This document shows positions 26,448 through 35,054 of a stretch of 64,000 bases of DNA, one piece after another; the stretch's first letter is position 1, and each line of letters begins with the position of its first letter. Source of the stretch: Verrucomicrobiia bacterium (GTDB lineage Bacteria > Verrucomicrobiota > Verrucomicrobiia > Opitutales > Cerasicoccaceae); the NCBI GenBank assembly GCA_030425485.1, contig JAUIAM010000007.1, positions 62,001 to 126,000 of the forward strand, read 5' to 3'. The position numbers were made by a program, and so were the translations under genes. The notes beneath the pieces are model-generated. The model did not search any database and was not told where the DNA came from. It was given only the letters and a program-made list of their open reading frames with translations.

Positions 26448-27437
26448 ATGGGCAAACCGGGAGGGACTTGTGCGTCGGATACGATTGGGTTTGTCGAGTC
26501 GGCTGAGAGTGCTCAGGCTGCGTCGGATATGGCATCGAGCGCCCCTTACCAAGTCTACTCACGCGAACATCAGCAACTCATACCCGAGCCGGTCTATGGC
26601 GAGGCCTGGCTGAACTGGATTTACGGCAACCCGCTCGGACGCCTCACGCTGGAGCTGGCCGTCAAGCGGGCCTGGTTCTCGCGCTGGTATGGCTGGCGAA
26701 TGAGCCGCCGCGCCAGTACCAGCAAGGTCGTGCCCTTCATCCAGCAGTATGGACTGGATATTGGGGAAATGGCCCTGCCGCCAGACCATTGTGAGAGCTT
26801 TAATGACTTCTTTTCGCGTCGGCTTAAGCCCGAGGCCCGCCCCGTGGACCCGGACCCGGACTGCGTGGTGTTTCCCGCCGATGGCCGACACCTGGGCTTT
26901 CAGGACGTATCCGCTACGGATGCCTTTTATGCCAAGGGCCAGCGCATGGATCTGGCCAATCTCCTCGGCGATGCGGACCTGGCCGCGCAGTACGCGGGCG
27001 GTGCGATGGTGATTTCTCGCCTTTGTCCGCTCGATTACCACCGCTTTCATTATCCCGCTGAGGGTGTTCCGGGCGATACGCTCCTCATCAACGGCGCGCT
27101 TTACTCGGTCAACCCGATATCGCTGGCCCGCCGCCTGTCCGTCCTCTGGGAAAACAAGCGCACCCTGACCCCGCTCAAAACCGAGCGTTTCGGACAAATC
27201 CTGATGCTTGAAGTGGGGGCGACCTGCGTGGGCAGCATCGTGCAGACTCACGTGGCAGGTCAGCATACGGACAAGGCCGGGGAGAAGGGCTACTTCCGCT
27301 TCGGCGGGTCCATGTGCATTACGTTGTTCGCCCCTGGTCGGGTGCGCCTGGCCGATGACCTGGTTCAGCAATCTGCCCAGGGAGTCGAGCTCCACGCGCT
27401 CTTTGGCCAGCCGATGGCGCGCCGCGCCGGAGCATAA
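26448..27437 (+). CDS. psd: Phosphatidylserine decarboxylase proenzyme
   Basis: Makes phosphatidylethanolamine by decarboxylating phosphatidylserine at the inner membrane. The proenzyme self-cleaves at a Gly-Ser bond to give a pyruvoyl group; here the site is FGGSM with Ser288 (329-aa numbering). Other family motifs are present: FNDFFSRRLKPEARPV, FPADGR (autocatalytic Asp), SRLCPLDYHRFHYP with the conserved His residues. The type is the longer, Clostridium/plant-like PSD rather than E. coli-type. The ATG at 26448 has a GAGGG five bases upstream; the ATG at 26529 (MASSAPYQVYSR) fits the conserved region better and is a real alternative. No pssA nearby. Confidence 0.92.
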   Translation: MGKPGGTCASDTIGFVESAESAQAASDMASSAPYQVYSREHQQLIPEPVYGEAWLNWIYGNPLGRLTLELAVKRAWFSRWYGWRMSRRASTSKVVPFIQQYGLDIGEMALPPDHCESFNDFFSRRLKPEARPVDPDPDCVVFPADGRHLGFQDVSATDAFYAKGQRMDLANLLGDADLAAQYAGGAMVISRLCPLDYHRFHYPAEGVPGDTLLINGALYSVNPISLARRLSVLWENKRTLTPLKTERFGQILMLEVGATCVGSIVQTHVAGQHTDKAGEKGYFRFGGSMCITLFAPGRVRLADDLVQQSAQGVELHALFGQPMARRAGA

Positions 27438-27465
27438 AAAAGACGCTCCCGCGGTGGGAGCGTCT
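27436..27465 (-). terminator. Terminator of mscS (minus strand)
   Basis: AGACGCTCCC (27441-27450) pairs with GGGAGCGTCT (27456-27465). On the minus strand the hairpin is followed by six T residues. It lies between the convergent psd and mscS genes and overlaps the psd stop codon. Confidence 0.85.
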
Positions 27466-27497
27466 TGCTGGAAAGGTATCGTGCGGATGGGCGCGCG

Positions 27498-28322
27498 TCA
27501 GGCAGCCGGCTTGGGCTCGACCTGGTGCATGTGGACGTCCTGCTGGGGGAAGGGGATGGAGATGCCTTCTTCGTCCAGGCGCATCTTGATCGCCATTTGC
27601 AGGCGGAAATACACGTCCCAGTACTCGGCGGTCTTGACCCAGGGGCGGACGGCAAAGTTCACGCTGCTGTCCGCCATTTCGAGTACGCCAACGGTGTAGG
27701 TAGGGTCCTTGAGCACGCCGTCGTCCTTGTCGAGGATGTCGCAGAGAACTTCCTTCACTTTGAGGAGATTATCCTCGTAGCTGACGCCGACAACGAGGTC
27801 CATGCGGCGCGTATCGTTGTGGGAAAAGTTCGTGATCGGCCCGGAAGTCACCTGTCCGTTAGGGATGATGATCTTCTTGTTATCGGGAGTCTTCAGGTGA
27901 GTGTCGAAGATGCTCAGGTCCGTAACGCTACCCATGATGCCACCGGCCTGGATGAAGTCACCGATCTTAAACGGTTTGAAAACGAGAATCATGACGCCTG
28001 CGGCGAAGTTGCCCATCGAGCTTTGCAGGGCGAAACCAATGGCGAGGGTAAAGGCACCGAAGATGGCCACGGCCGAGGTCGTATTAAAACCAATTTCCTC
28101 TAGCGCCGCAATAATCACCACGGCCATGAGCAGGAAGTAGAGCACATTGCTGGAAAAGGAGACCACGGCGGCCTCGACATTACGCTTGGTCAGGACCTTG
28201 CGGAAAATGTCACGTACAACGCGAGCGATAATGCGCCCGACAATAAGGATGATGATCGCGAAGACCACCGGCAGTGCGTATTCCTCGATGAGGTCGATAA
28301 TTTGATTGGTATCCATATCCAT
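27498..28322 (-). CDS. mscS: Small-conductance mechanosensitive channel MscS
   Basis: A 274-aa inner-membrane channel that opens on membrane stretch. Three membrane segments: PVVFAIIILIVGRIIARVV, VLYFLLMAVVIIAALEEIG, and the pore-lining TM3 with small residues (FGAFTLAIGFALQSSMGNFA). The beta domain follows (FKIGDFIQAGGIMGSV, IPNGQVTSGPITNFS), then the alpha/beta vestibule. Length is close to E. coli MscS (286 aa). Ends with its own terminator. Confidence 0.95.
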   Translation of the reverse strand: MDMDTNQIIDLIEEYALPVVFAIIILIVGRIIARVVRDIFRKVLTKRNVEAAVVSFSSNVLYFLLMAVVIIAALEEIGFNTTSAVAIFGAFTLAIGFALQSSMGNFAAGVMILVFKPFKIGDFIQAGGIMGSVTDLSIFDTHLKTPDNKKIIIPNGQVTSGPITNFSHNDTRRMDLVVGVSYEDNLLKVKEVLCDILDKDDGVLKDPTYTVGVLEMADSSVNFAVRPWVKTAEYWDVYFRLQMAIKMRLDEEGISIPFPQQDVHMHQVEPKPAA

Positions 28323-28416
28323 AGGGTGAAGTGCGTTAGCTGTTCAATGCAGCCGAGTAATTGGTTGCCCTTTATGCTCGGCTTGAAGAGTAATGTCCTT
28401 AAGTTGAAGACTTTGA

Positions 28417-30327
28417 ATGAAAACGTCGAGCATCTCTCTGCGTGTCGCAGATTTTCTTAAAAGCTACCCCCCATTCTCCTACATCAGTTACGAGGACCTC
28501 GTAAAGCTCTCCGGCAGTGGGCGCGTAAAGTTCCACGAAGAGGGTGAGCATGTCTTTGATATGGGAGAGCCCCGGGGACGGCATTTTTACGTCATTCAAC
28601 AGGGCACGGTAAACATCTACGGACGCAACGACAAAGGCTTGGACGAACTGGTCGATGTACGCGTGGAGGGCGACATCCTCGGCGTCTACTGGGTGACAGA
28701 GGAGCAGCCCTACCTTTACTCCGCCATCACGGCCAGCGATACACTGCTTTACGCCCTGCCTTTTGACAAATTCATGCCCCTGATTAGCCAGTATCAGGAT
28801 GCAAAGCGCTACCTGGCGGATTACTTTTCCGGCCGCCACGGGCCCGCGGATGCCGTGTCCGAGAGCGATGCCCAGACCGGACAATGGCTGACCAAGTCCG
28901 GCCCTTCAGAAACCTATGGGCTTAGCCGCTACCTGAGCTGTTCGCCCGACAGTCCGATTAAGGACGTTGCCCGCCTCGTGGCCTCGCAGCAGCACCAGGC
29001 AGTGGTGGTGGTCGATGAGAACGACCTGCCCATCGGCATTATCACGGAGGCCGACCTCTGCGCCCGGGTGGCCACGGGTGACATCTCCACCGAGGCACCT
29101 GTGAGTGAGTTGATGAGCAGTCCGGTCATGACGGTCAACTCAGAGTTGACCACTGGCGACCTGCTCTTGCTCATGCTGACCCACGGTTTGCGCCACCTCT
29201 GCGTCACGCAGGATGGCACGCCAAACAGCCCTGTCGTCGGTGTCGTGGCTGAGCGCGAGTTGCAACTGTTCTTTGGCCGCCTGCCCAACTCCGCCGGTCG
29301 CCAGATGATGGATGCCCCCAACGCTACCGCCTTGGCCCTCCTGCGTGACCGGGCGGACGAGCTCCTGCGCGAGTACCTTGAGACGGACGCGAACATGCCT
29401 TTCCTCATCGAATACGTGGCTCAGGTGGACGGCCTCGTGCTCAAGCGCGCGCTCAAGATGGCCGAGGCGGAACTGGTCTCGCGCGGGCTTGAAAAGCCCG
29501 ACATCGATTACTGCTGGCTGGCCATGCACAGCGAGGGCCGTAAGGAACGCCTCCTGCGCTCTTCTCAGCGCACCGCAATGGTCTACGCCGACCCGCCGGA
29601 GGAATCCGCCCGCTACTGCCGCCGCTGGTTCCTGCACCTGGCCGAGGAGGTGACGGGGATTCTGGCCACATGCGGCTTCCCTATAGACAGCAAGGGCAGG
29701 GTAGCCAGCAGCACGGACTGGTGCCAGCCGCTCTCAGTCTGGAAGGCTAACTTTACCAAGTGGGTTCAGGACCCAGTCGAAAGCCAGATCATTACCCTGA
29801 CTCCGTTTTTCGACCTCCGTCCCGTGGCCGGAAAGGCTCAATTGGCTTACGCCCTGCGCGACCACATCCGCTCCCAGATCAAGGCCAACCCCAGCTTTAT
29901 TCCGCTCCTGGCCAATGACGCGATGGCCAATCTCCCGCCCGTCACCATTTTCCGCGACTCCGTCATGGATAAGGCCGGGGTGCTCTGGACCTGCATTGAC
30001 ACCAAGGTCCACATCCTTTACCCGCTGGTCGATGTGGCCCGCGTCTATGCCCTGGAGCTGAACGAGGAGAGTGCGACCAACACTATTGACCGCTATAAGC
30101 GCGCTGCTGCCCACTTTCCCGAGTCGGCGGAACTCTTTGAAGCCGCCGCCGAAGCCGCGCGCGTTGGCCTGGCCATCCAGTCGCTTATCGGCCATCGCCG
30201 GGGCGATACCGGGCAGTACATCCGACCGGACGAGCTGGACAAAGTCGATCAGGAGCGGCTCAAGAGTATTTTTCGCACGATTGTAAAATTGCTCGATCAT
30301 ACGGCGGCTCACTTCAAGTTGGCATAA
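28417..30327 (+). CDS. CNB + CBS pair + DUF294 nucleotidyltransferase-like signalling protein
   Basis: A 636-aa cytoplasmic protein. Residues ~10-135: cyclic-nucleotide-binding-like domain (FHEEGEHVFDMGEPRGRHFYVI). Residues ~155-290: two CBS motifs (VVVVDENDLPIGIITEADLC; SSPVMTVNSELTTGDLLLLM). Residues ~310-450: DUF294 nucleotidyltransferase-like domain, but the usual GSEGR-x-E-xxx-T-D-Q-D motif reads HSEGRKERLLRSSQRTAM (371-388), losing the metal-binding aspartates. Residues ~470-615: DUF294 C-terminal domain. The downstream DEDDh exonuclease gene begins 22 bp later; pairing of DUF294 proteins with such exonucleases is seen in many bacteria. It is probably a sensor or regulator rather than an active transferase. 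Confidence 0.85.
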   Translation: MKTSSISLRVADFLKSYPPFSYISYEDLVKLSGSGRVKFHEEGEHVFDMGEPRGRHFYVIQQGTVNIYGRNDKGLDELVDVRVEGDILGVYWVTEEQPYLYSAITASDTLLYALPFDKFMPLISQYQDAKRYLADYFSGRHGPADAVSESDAQTGQWLTKSGPSETYGLSRYLSCSPDSPIKDVARLVASQQHQAVVVVDENDLPIGIITEADLCARVATGDISTEAPVSELMSSPVMTVNSELTTGDLLLLMLTHGLRHLCVTQDGTPNSPVVGVVAERELQLFFGRLPNSAGRQMMDAPNATALALLRDRADELLREYLETDANMPFLIEYVAQVDGLVLKRALKMAEAELVSRGLEKPDIDYCWLAMHSEGRKERLLRSSQRTAMVYADPPEESARYCRRWFLHLAEEVTGILATCGFPIDSKGRVASSTDWCQPLSVWKANFTKWVQDPVESQIITLTPFFDLRPVAGKAQLAYALRDHIRSQIKANPSFIPLLANDAMANLPPVTIFRDSVMDKAGVLWTCIDTKVHILYPLVDVARVYALELNEESATNTIDRYKRAAAHFPESAELFEAAAEAARVGLAIQSLIGHRRGDTGQYIRPDELDKVDQERLKSIFRTIVKLLDHTAAHFKLA

Positions 30328-30349
30328 ATCCTGTTTACCGAAGCATACG

Positions 30350-31054
30350 ATGACTTTATTTGGCAAAGCGGACTGCCTGCAGGTCTACCGGGAGGCCTTT
30401 GAGCAAACTTGGGATGACAGCGAAGTCGTGGACAACATCCGTTTCGTGGTGCTGGACACCGAGACCACTGGGCTCGACCCGAGACGTGACCGCATCGTGA
30501 CCATTGGGGCGGTCGTCGTCAGCCACGGCCAGATCATGCTCGAAGACCAGTTTGAGGCCGTGATCAAATTTGACTACAATACCGCCTCGGTTGTCGTGCA
30601 CGGTGTGACCCGAGAAGCCGCCCAGGAAGATGGACTGGAGGAGCCCGACGCGCTCGGGCAGTTCCTCGGCTACCTGCGCGACGGCGTCATCGTCGGGCAC
30701 CATATCGGCTTCGACGTCGACATCCTGAGCGAGCGCTGCCGGGCTCGCTTTGGCATGGGGCTGGAAAACCGCTGGCTCGATACGATGGAACTTACGCTTA
30801 ACCTGGAAGACGCTGGCGCCTTTGCCCAGGACGAGGATGATGCAGACGAGCCCAAACGCCCCGACTTCAGCCTGGATGGGCTGTGTCGCCGCTTCAACAT
30901 CGCCCCGCACGACCGCCACACCGCGCCCGGTGACGCCTTCATCACGGCACAAGTCTTTCTAAAACTGCTCCGCATGGCCAGCCGCCACGGCATGAGCACC
31001 CTGCAAGACATCTCCAAGCGCTGGGTCGACCCGCGCGAGGCTTCTCCGAGATAA
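30350..31054 (+). CDS. DEDDh 3'-5' exonuclease, DnaQ-like
   Basis: A 234-aa protein with the full DEDDh set: Asp36 and Glu38 (VVLDTETTGLDP), Asp122 (VGHHIGFDVDIL), His190 and Asp195 (HTAPGDAFITA). This fold hydrolyses 3' ends of DNA or RNA with two metal ions. It is not the polymerase III epsilon subunit proper, as it lacks the polymerase-binding tail. It is encoded 22 bp after the CNB/CBS/DUF294 gene and is likely co-transcribed. An acidic insertion (AQDEDDADEPKR) sits between Exo II and Exo III. Confidence 0.9.
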   Translation: MTLFGKADCLQVYREAFEQTWDDSEVVDNIRFVVLDTETTGLDPRRDRIVTIGAVVVSHGQIMLEDQFEAVIKFDYNTASVVVHGVTREAAQEDGLEEPDALGQFLGYLRDGVIVGHHIGFDVDILSERCRARFGMGLENRWLDTMELTLNLEDAGAFAQDEDDADEPKRPDFSLDGLCRRFNIAPHDRHTAPGDAFITAQVFLKLLRMASRHGMSTLQDISKRWVDPREASPR

Positions 31055-31101
31055 GCGCTTGCCAAGGGCACTTCATTGGCTAGCGTAGCTCGTTTGGCAA
31101 T

Positions 31102-31188
31102 GCTCAGGTGGCGGAATTGGTAGACGCACTGGACTTAGGATCCAGTGGCCGCAAGGCCGTGCAGGTTCAAGTCCTGTCCTGAGCACCA
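31102..31188 (+). tRNA. tRNA-Leu(TAG)
   Basis: An 87-nt type II tRNA: acceptor GCTCAGG/CCTGAGC, discriminator A, encoded CCA; D-arm GGCGGAATTGGTAGACG; anticodon stem CTGGA/TCCAG with loop CTTAGGA (anticodon TAG); long variable arm; T-arm with GGTTCAAGTCC. Confidence 0.97.
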
Positions 31189-31211
31189 ATGTTTGCGGGG
31201 TTAACCGCGCT

Positions 31212-31344
31212 CCAGAGCAATTTAAATAAAGCCGTAGCCCCATTTAGTTCTGTTTTTACCACGGATCACACGGATGCTCACAGATAGCCTTGGAATAATC
31301 TGTGTGCATCTGCGTAATCTGCGGATGTGTTATTAAAACGCTAT
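31212..31344. repeat. ~135-bp inverted-repeat element, family A copy 1
   Basis: Left end CCAGAGC-AATTTAAATAA and right end ATTAAAACGCTAT are roughly inverted. The inner part has ACCACGGATCACACGGATG on one side and ATCTGTGTGCATCTGCG on the other, which pair with each other. Two further copies lie at 40064 and 63711. It occupies the space between tRNA-Leu and the HisN-like gene. Confidence 0.75.
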
Positions 31345-31351
31345 GCGTGAC

Positions 31352-32161
31352 TCAGACCCCGCGGTTGTGGGCGTGGCGGTTGGGCTTGCTCTTGAGGATC
31401 TCCAGCGCGGCGGCGTGGATCTCGGCAGGTGCGGCCAGTGCGGAGGTCGTACCCACGGTGGCTGGGTTACCCTGCCAGTCGGTGATGATGCCGCCTGCGC
31501 CACGAATAACGGGTATCACGGGCAGGATGTCCCACGGGGCCATCTCGGGGTCGAGCATGAGGTCTGCCTTACCCGAGGCAACGAGCAGGTAGCCGTAGCA
31601 GTCGCCCCAGGCCCGGTTGAGGTAAACCTTTTGCGAGAGGGCAGCGAGGCCGTGCAGTTCGCGCTCGGGGGTGAAATAGATGGGGTCGGTGGTGAGCAGG
31701 AGGGCTTCCTTCAGCTCATCGCATGGGCGGATTTTGACCGGCTTGTCATTGAGCGTCGTGGTCTTGTTGTCGCCGATGACGAGCTCACCGAGGACGGGCT
31801 GGTGGATGCAGCCGATGGCGGGCTCATTCTTGTAAAGCATGCCGATGAGCGTGCCAAAGAGCGGGACGTGGCCCACGAAAGACTTTGTGCCGTCGATCGG
31901 GTCGAGCACCCAGACGAAGTCCGCATCTTCGTTTTCATTGCCAAATTCTTCAGCGATAATGCCGTGCTCGGGGTAACGCTCCTTGATCATGGCGCGCATG
32001 AGGCGCTCGGCTTCGTGGTCGGCCTCGGTCACGGGTGTCGTGTCGGCCTTGCGCTCGATTTCGTAGGAATCAGCGTTCCAGTAGCGCATGATGAGCTCGC
32101 CACTGGCTTGTGCCAACTCCTTGGTGAAAGCTTTGAGTTCCTCGAGATTCGGGATTTCCAT
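31352..32161 (-). CDS. Inositol-monophosphatase-family phosphatase, HisN-like (histidinol-phosphatase type)
   Basis: A 269-aa Mg-dependent phosphatase. Family motifs: Glu in IIAEEFGN, the metal-binding WVLDPIDGTKSFV, and GDCYGYLLVASGKAD plus PEMAPWDILP near the C-terminus. The combination DGTKSF-x-G-x-PLFGTLI and GDCYGY is typical of HisN-type histidinol-phosphate phosphatases rather than SuhB or CysQ, so a role in histidine synthesis is likely but not proven; other sugar phosphates are possible. The ATG at 32161 is preferred to an in-frame GTG three codons upstream. No his genes are adjacent. Confidence 0.85.
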   Translation of the reverse strand: MEIPNLEELKAFTKELAQASGELIMRYWNADSYEIERKADTTPVTEADHEAERLMRAMIKERYPEHGIIAEEFGNENEDADFVWVLDPIDGTKSFVGHVPLFGTLIGMLYKNEPAIGCIHQPVLGELVIGDNKTTTLNDKPVKIRPCDELKEALLLTTDPIYFTPERELHGLAALSQKVYLNRAWGDCYGYLLVASGKADLMLDPEMAPWDILPVIPVIRGAGGIITDWQGNPATVGTTSALAAPAEIHAAALEILKSKPNRHAHNRGV

Positions 32162-32247
32162 GCGAGGCACGCTAGCATGTTGTTGGCAGATGACACGACA
32201 AAAGTCTTGATTTCGACTGATGCTTTTTACGTTTTAATTTGCGATAA

Positions 32248-32925
32248 ATGGGAGCATCTCACTGGAAAGACATACCGATCCACATCCTTGACTTCGAGGG
32301 GAGCTACGCCAGCGGAATTGTCGAGTACGGGGCGGTGACATTGCTCAACGGACAAGTCGTGGACTGCGCGACGCGTGTGTGTCGCCCAGACGGAGTCATC
32401 ACGCCTGTGGAGCGCAGCCAACATGGGATCGAACACGACGTTGCCCTTCGCGAAAAGCCTTTCCATATAGAGTGGGACCGCTTCGTCAACCTGCGCAAAT
32501 CAGGGCCGCTCGGGGCGCATCATGCCTCTGTTGAGCAGCGTTTTCTCAAAGGTGTCTGGCCGTACCCACCGGCCTCGCCGGATTTCCGCCAAGCAGGGGG
32601 CGAGTGCGCCGACTGGGGCCCCTGGGTGGACACGCGGCAGCTCTACACCCGCGTCTATCCTGACGTAGAGAGCCACTCGCTGGGTAAACTCATTGCGACC
32701 TTTAATCTCCAGGCACGCCTCGACGCCTTCGCGCTGGCCCACTGCCCGCCTGAACGGAGCCGCTACCACTGCGCGCTCTACGACGCGCTGGCCTCTGCGC
32801 TTCTGCTGATCTATCTCTGCACGCAGCGGGGCTTTGAGCACATCACGATTGGCTGGCTGCTGCAAAACAGCCTCCCGTCGCAGGCCAAGCGTGACGCCGC
32901 CCGTCAGGGCGATCTCTTTAGTTAA
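32248..32925 (+). CDS. DEDDh-type exonuclease-like protein
   Basis: A 225-aa protein with the DnaQ/RNase T fold: Asp15 and Glu17 (IHILDFEGSY), AHHASVEQRFL where Exo II normally has Asp (here Glu96), and RYHCALYDALAS carrying the Exo III His and Asp. So the DEDDh set is present with an Asp-to-Glu change. It ends with GDLFS. Likely a 3'-5' exonuclease of unknown substrate; activity is less certain than for the exonuclease at 30350. It is divergent from the HisN-like gene and followed by an inverted repeat element. Confidence 0.8.
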   Translation: MGASHWKDIPIHILDFEGSYASGIVEYGAVTLLNGQVVDCATRVCRPDGVITPVERSQHGIEHDVALREKPFHIEWDRFVNLRKSGPLGAHHASVEQRFLKGVWPYPPASPDFRQAGGECADWGPWVDTRQLYTRVYPDVESHSLGKLIATFNLQARLDAFALAHCPPERSRYHCALYDALASALLLIYLCTQRGFEHITIGWLLQNSLPSQAKRDAARQGDLFS

Positions 32926-32956
32926 GGCAGTTTTTCAATAACCCTGGGTAGCATGC

Positions 32957-33092
32957 GTTGTCATCCTGAGTGAGTCCGCCTGGCGGACGCATCGAAGGAT
33001 CTCCACTTGCATCCTTCAAAAAGTAGTGGAGAAGTCTTTGGCTACCGCACGAGGAGATCCTTCGACTCGCTATGCTCGCTCAGGATGACAAC
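32957..33092. repeat. 136-bp nested inverted repeat (CATCCTGAG family)
   Basis: The outer arms GTTGTCATCCTGAG (32957-32970) and CTCAGGATGACAAC (33079-33092) pair perfectly over 14 bp. Inner arms CGAAGGATCTCC (32993-33004) and GGAGATCCTTCG (33053-33064) also pair perfectly, and CTCCACT/AGTGGAG forms the apex. It can fold into one long cruciform. Similar GAAGGATCT...CTCAGGATGAC sequences are dispersed in many unrelated bacterial genomes. Confidence 0.85.
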
Positions 33093-33172
33093 GAACTGAT
33101 TCATTTGCCAACAGAGCAGCGATCTTCGCGACTTCGCGCCTTTGCGTGAGAAATCTCGTCATTCGTCCGCGT

Positions 33173-33757
33173 TCACTTGCCCGGTGCGTTGTGCTTGAGC
33201 TTCTTCTCGTAGTCGAGGAACTCACCGCTTTCGAGGATGTTGATGCCCTCCACGGCCAGCTCGTCAAAGCGCGTATCCCAGGCCGTAAGCGTGTCTTTAT
33301 GCGCCTTGGCGTAGTCCATCTTGCTCATGGCGTAGCAAAGATCGCCACAGTACTGCAATGCGCTGATCTGTGAGAGCAGCAGCTCTGTCCGCAGGTCCAC
33401 ACCGCCGCCCCAGAGGAGCTTGCCCGATGTGCGCTCAGCAGCGCGGTCGCGGGCCTTGACCTCCGTCGGGGGGAGGTTGGTTACCTTGAGGTTCGTGACC
33501 GAGCCGTCCTTTTTCCAGGCATCGAGCTGCTTTGTCACTTCGCCATTGAAGGTCGCGATCTCCTTCACCCAGGCGGTGATCTGCTGGCCCGGGTCCTTGA
33601 TCCACATCAGGTAGTCAACGTCCTGCTCCTGGCTGCTCACGCCGTAGAGTAGGGCATAGCCAGTGGGGGCTTCGGTCGTTGCGGGCTGTGGTTTGCAGCC
33701 GGAGAGGATCAGCGCCACGAGGGCGAGGGGGAGCCAGGAGAGCAGTCGGGTCGTCAT
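33173..33757 (-). CDS. Hypothetical lipoprotein
   Basis: A 194-aa protein with a type II signal peptide and lipobox LSGC (Cys21), so it should be lipidated and membrane-anchored. The mature part is mostly helical and charged (EQDVDYLMWIKDPGQQITAW; RTELLLSQISALQYCGDLCY) with no recognised domain. It stands alone, convergent with a repeat element and divergent from the FGE gene. Confidence 0.75.
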   Translation of the reverse strand: MTTRLLSWLPLALVALILSGCKPQPATTEAPTGYALLYGVSSQEQDVDYLMWIKDPGQQITAWVKEIATFNGEVTKQLDAWKKDGSVTNLKVTNLPPTEVKARDRAAERTSGKLLWGGGVDLRTELLLSQISALQYCGDLCYAMSKMDYAKAHKDTLTAWDTRFDELAVEGINILESGEFLDYEKKLKHNAPGK

Positions 33758-33811
33758 GCCGGTAGATTAGCACTTGTTTACGCGCTGAACAGGCTTAAGT
33801 TAGCTTGATAC

Positions 33812-34840
33812 ATGTCTGAATCCGGAAAAACCTGCTGCACGCCTTCATCTAAAGACAAGCCCGCGCACGCCTCGACCAAAGTCAGCCTGCCCCAGAGCGG
33901 TTGCCGCGAGGGGGTGGCAGCGCCGGGGCAGGGCGGTACGCGGGAGAACATCACCCACGCCAACGCCGGATCGACCGAGGGCATGGTGGAGCTGTCCGGT
34001 GGCAAATTTCTCATGGGCAACGTAGACGAGGATGCCTGGGCTGAGGATGGCGAGGGGCCCGTGCGCGAGGTCGACGTCAACCCCTTCTGGATTGACCGCA
34101 CCACGGTGACCAACACCCAGTTCGCGCAATTCGTCGAGGCCACCGGCTACCAGACCGAGTCGGAGCAGTTTGGCTGGAGCTACGTTTTTCTTGGCCAACT
34201 ACCGGACTCGCGCCAGCGCAAGCTCAAGGCGCAGACGGTCAAGGGCTTGCAATGGTGGTACGCCATCGACGGCGCGTACTGGCGAAAGCCCGAGGGCTCG
34301 GGTTCGAACATCAAAAAGCGCATGGATCACCCCGTTGTCCACGTCTCCTGGAACGACGCCAGCGCCTACTGCCAGTGGGCGGGCAAACGCCTCGCCACCG
34401 AGGCCGAGTGGGAGTACGCCGCCCGCGGGGGACTCGTCCAGCAAAAGTACGCCTGGGGCAATGAGCTCACCCCCGGCGGCAAGCACCGCTGCAACATCTG
34501 GCAGGGCACCTTTCCCAGTAAAAACACCGCCGAGGACGGCTACGCCTGGACCGCTCCCGCCAAGTCATTTCGGGCCAACGACTACGGCCTGTACAACGTC
34601 GCGGGCAACGTCTGGGAGTGGGTAGGGGACTGGTTCGACCCGGTCTGGCACGCGCCCGAGCGCGAGGACACCCGCAACAACCCGCGCGGCCCGCTCACCG
34701 GCCAAAGTAAAGTCATGCGCGGCGGCTCCTTCCTCTGCCACAACAGCTACTGCAACCGCTACCGCGTCGGCGCCCGCACAGCCAACACTCCTGATTCTGC
34801 TACCACGAATTGTGGCTTCCGCACGGTCAGGGATGCGTGA
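33812..34840 (+). CDS. Formylglycine-generating enzyme (sulfatase maturase, FGE/SUMF1 type)
   Basis: A 342-aa protein with the FGE-sulfatase (C-type-lectin-like) fold starting at MVELSGGKFLMG. The two active-site cysteines of aerobic, copper-dependent FGEs are present: Cys309 and Cys314 in GGSFLCHNSYCNRYR, which separates it from the many FGE-like proteins without them. The true enzymes oxidise the Cys of a CxPxR motif in sulfatases to formylglycine in the presence of oxygen. No sulfatase gene is in this window, so the client must be elsewhere. The N-terminus begins with a CCTPS segment seen in bacterial FGEs. No signal peptide. Confidence 0.93.
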   Translation: MSESGKTCCTPSSKDKPAHASTKVSLPQSGCREGVAAPGQGGTRENITHANAGSTEGMVELSGGKFLMGNVDEDAWAEDGEGPVREVDVNPFWIDRTTVTNTQFAQFVEATGYQTESEQFGWSYVFLGQLPDSRQRKLKAQTVKGLQWWYAIDGAYWRKPEGSGSNIKKRMDHPVVHVSWNDASAYCQWAGKRLATEAEWEYAARGGLVQQKYAWGNELTPGGKHRCNIWQGTFPSKNTAEDGYAWTAPAKSFRANDYGLYNVAGNVWEWVGDWFDPVWHAPEREDTRNNPRGPLTGQSKVMRGGSFLCHNSYCNRYRVGARTANTPDSATTNCGFRTVRDA

Positions 34841-34908
34841 GGAAGGACACGTCCTTCGCCTGTGATGCTGGCGCATCACCTTTTTGCCTCACGCCCGCTA
34901 CGCTTATA

Positions 34909-35004
34909 GAGCGCAAAGCACGCAAAGACACATTTGCCATTGTACTTGGGGAATTACGTCCAGCGCTTTGCGTTCTTTGCGCGAGGTAAATACGCCAATG
35001 TGAT
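34909..35004. repeat. Inverted repeat with GCAAAG arms (family C)
   Basis: GCGCAAAGCACGCAAAGA (from 34911) pairs imperfectly with CGCTTTGCGTTCTTTGCGCG (to about 34984). It lies just before the small secreted protein gene. A lone related right arm (CTTCGCGCCTTTGCGTGAG) occurs around 33130-33150. Exact outer limits are uncertain. Confidence 0.55.
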
Positions 35005-35054
35005 AAATCTTGATCTTGCTTGGCGCGACTTTATACAGCGAAGATAAGTTTCGC

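Noticed and set aside
32957-33092. CRISPR-like repeats
   Set aside because: The repeats are inverted, not direct, and lack regular spacers; no cas gene is in the window.
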